64,000 nucleotides of DNA from Aplysia californica (lineage: Eukaryota > Mollusca > Gastropoda > Aplysiida > Aplysiidae): assembly GCF_000002075.1 (NCBI RefSeq), contig NW_004798047.1, forward strand, positions 192,234 to 256,233. Direction: 5' to 3'. The notes beneath the pieces are model-generated. The model saw only the letters and a program-made list of their open reading frames with translations. It had not been told where the DNA came from and did no database searches. The position numbers were made by a program, and so were the translations under genes. This document shows, one piece after another, positions 63,868 through 64,000 of this stretch (position 1 is its first letter; each line of letters opens with the position of its first letter).

Positions 63868-64000
63868 ATGGCGGACGCAAGTGAGAGGCGCACGCGCCAG
63901 GCGAACAGGGCTCGGCGGCTCAGCACATCGTCTGTTGGCCGATCGATAAATCTATTTTTAGATGCAGCGCTGGTGGGCGAAACAGATTCACGCGATGGTT
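63868..64000 (+). CDS. First coding exon of a third gene (runs off window)
   Basis: ATG at 63868 has a good context (GCG before, G after) and is the first in-frame ATG after a TGA at 63832. It opens MADASERRTRQANRARRLST, SSVGRSINLFLDAALVGETD and SRDG, and stays open to the window end. The sequence is GC-richer than the flanks and Arg/Ser-rich. I do not recognise the protein. A CGCG box upstream supports a real promoter. It is divergent from Scm. Confidence 0.6.
   Translation, partial: MADASERRTRQANRARRLSTSSVGRSINLFLDAALVGETDSRDG

Overview
This is animal genomic DNA with spliced genes, long introns, (TG/CA)n, (GA)n and GATA microsatellites, tRNA-derived SINEs and degraded transposons. The two recognisable genes resemble bilaterian families. 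An I-clade-like LINE with RNase H, MITEs, and TCTAGA/AGATCT-rich patches together suggest a mollusc, most likely a gastropod. That assignment is an inference from repeat style, not proof.

Layout. (1) About 1-9 kb is microsatellite-rich sequence with no exon I can support. It holds palindromic hexamer clusters, a 37-bp tandem repeat, and a candidate promoter near 8.9-9.1 kb. (2) 9.1-20.4 kb, + strand, carries a seven-coding-exon gene for a 407-residue protein. Its order is Pro/Gly-rich N terminus, His/Asn-rich stretch, Cys pair, coiled coil, and a C-terminal KCTD-type BTB/T1 domain. Its introns hold SINEs and related repeats. (3) 20.4-36.5 kb is T-rich, repeat-poor sequence with several AATAAA signals. 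The first part is probably 3' UTR and the rest may be an extended 3' UTR. (4) 36.5-40.4 kb is a cluster of SINEs, related repeats and an internally deleted Tc1/mariner element, between two convergent genes. (5) 47.0-59.4 kb, - strand, encodes a Polycomb-group Scm (SCMH1/SCML2-like) protein with two MBT repeats, a SLED domain and a SAM domain. One coding exon holding the first half of SAM is absent from readable sequence and probably lies in the 804-base gap. The gene's introns hold a pogo-like MITE, a 5'-truncated LINE and a hAT-like element with another repeat nested in it. (6) 59.4-63.6 kb is presumed Scm 5' region with a 447-bp MITE. (7) 63.6-64.0 kb has a palindromic CGCG box followed by the first coding exon of a third gene (+) that runs off the window.

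Nothing here is an operon and no direct functional link between the genes is visible. The main novelty candidates are: a 3' hairpin tail shared by at least three repeat families, whose stem changes while staying paired; the KCTD-like protein with its BTB domain at the extreme C terminus; and the mirror-image strand composition of the convergent genes, which hints at very long 3' UTRs.
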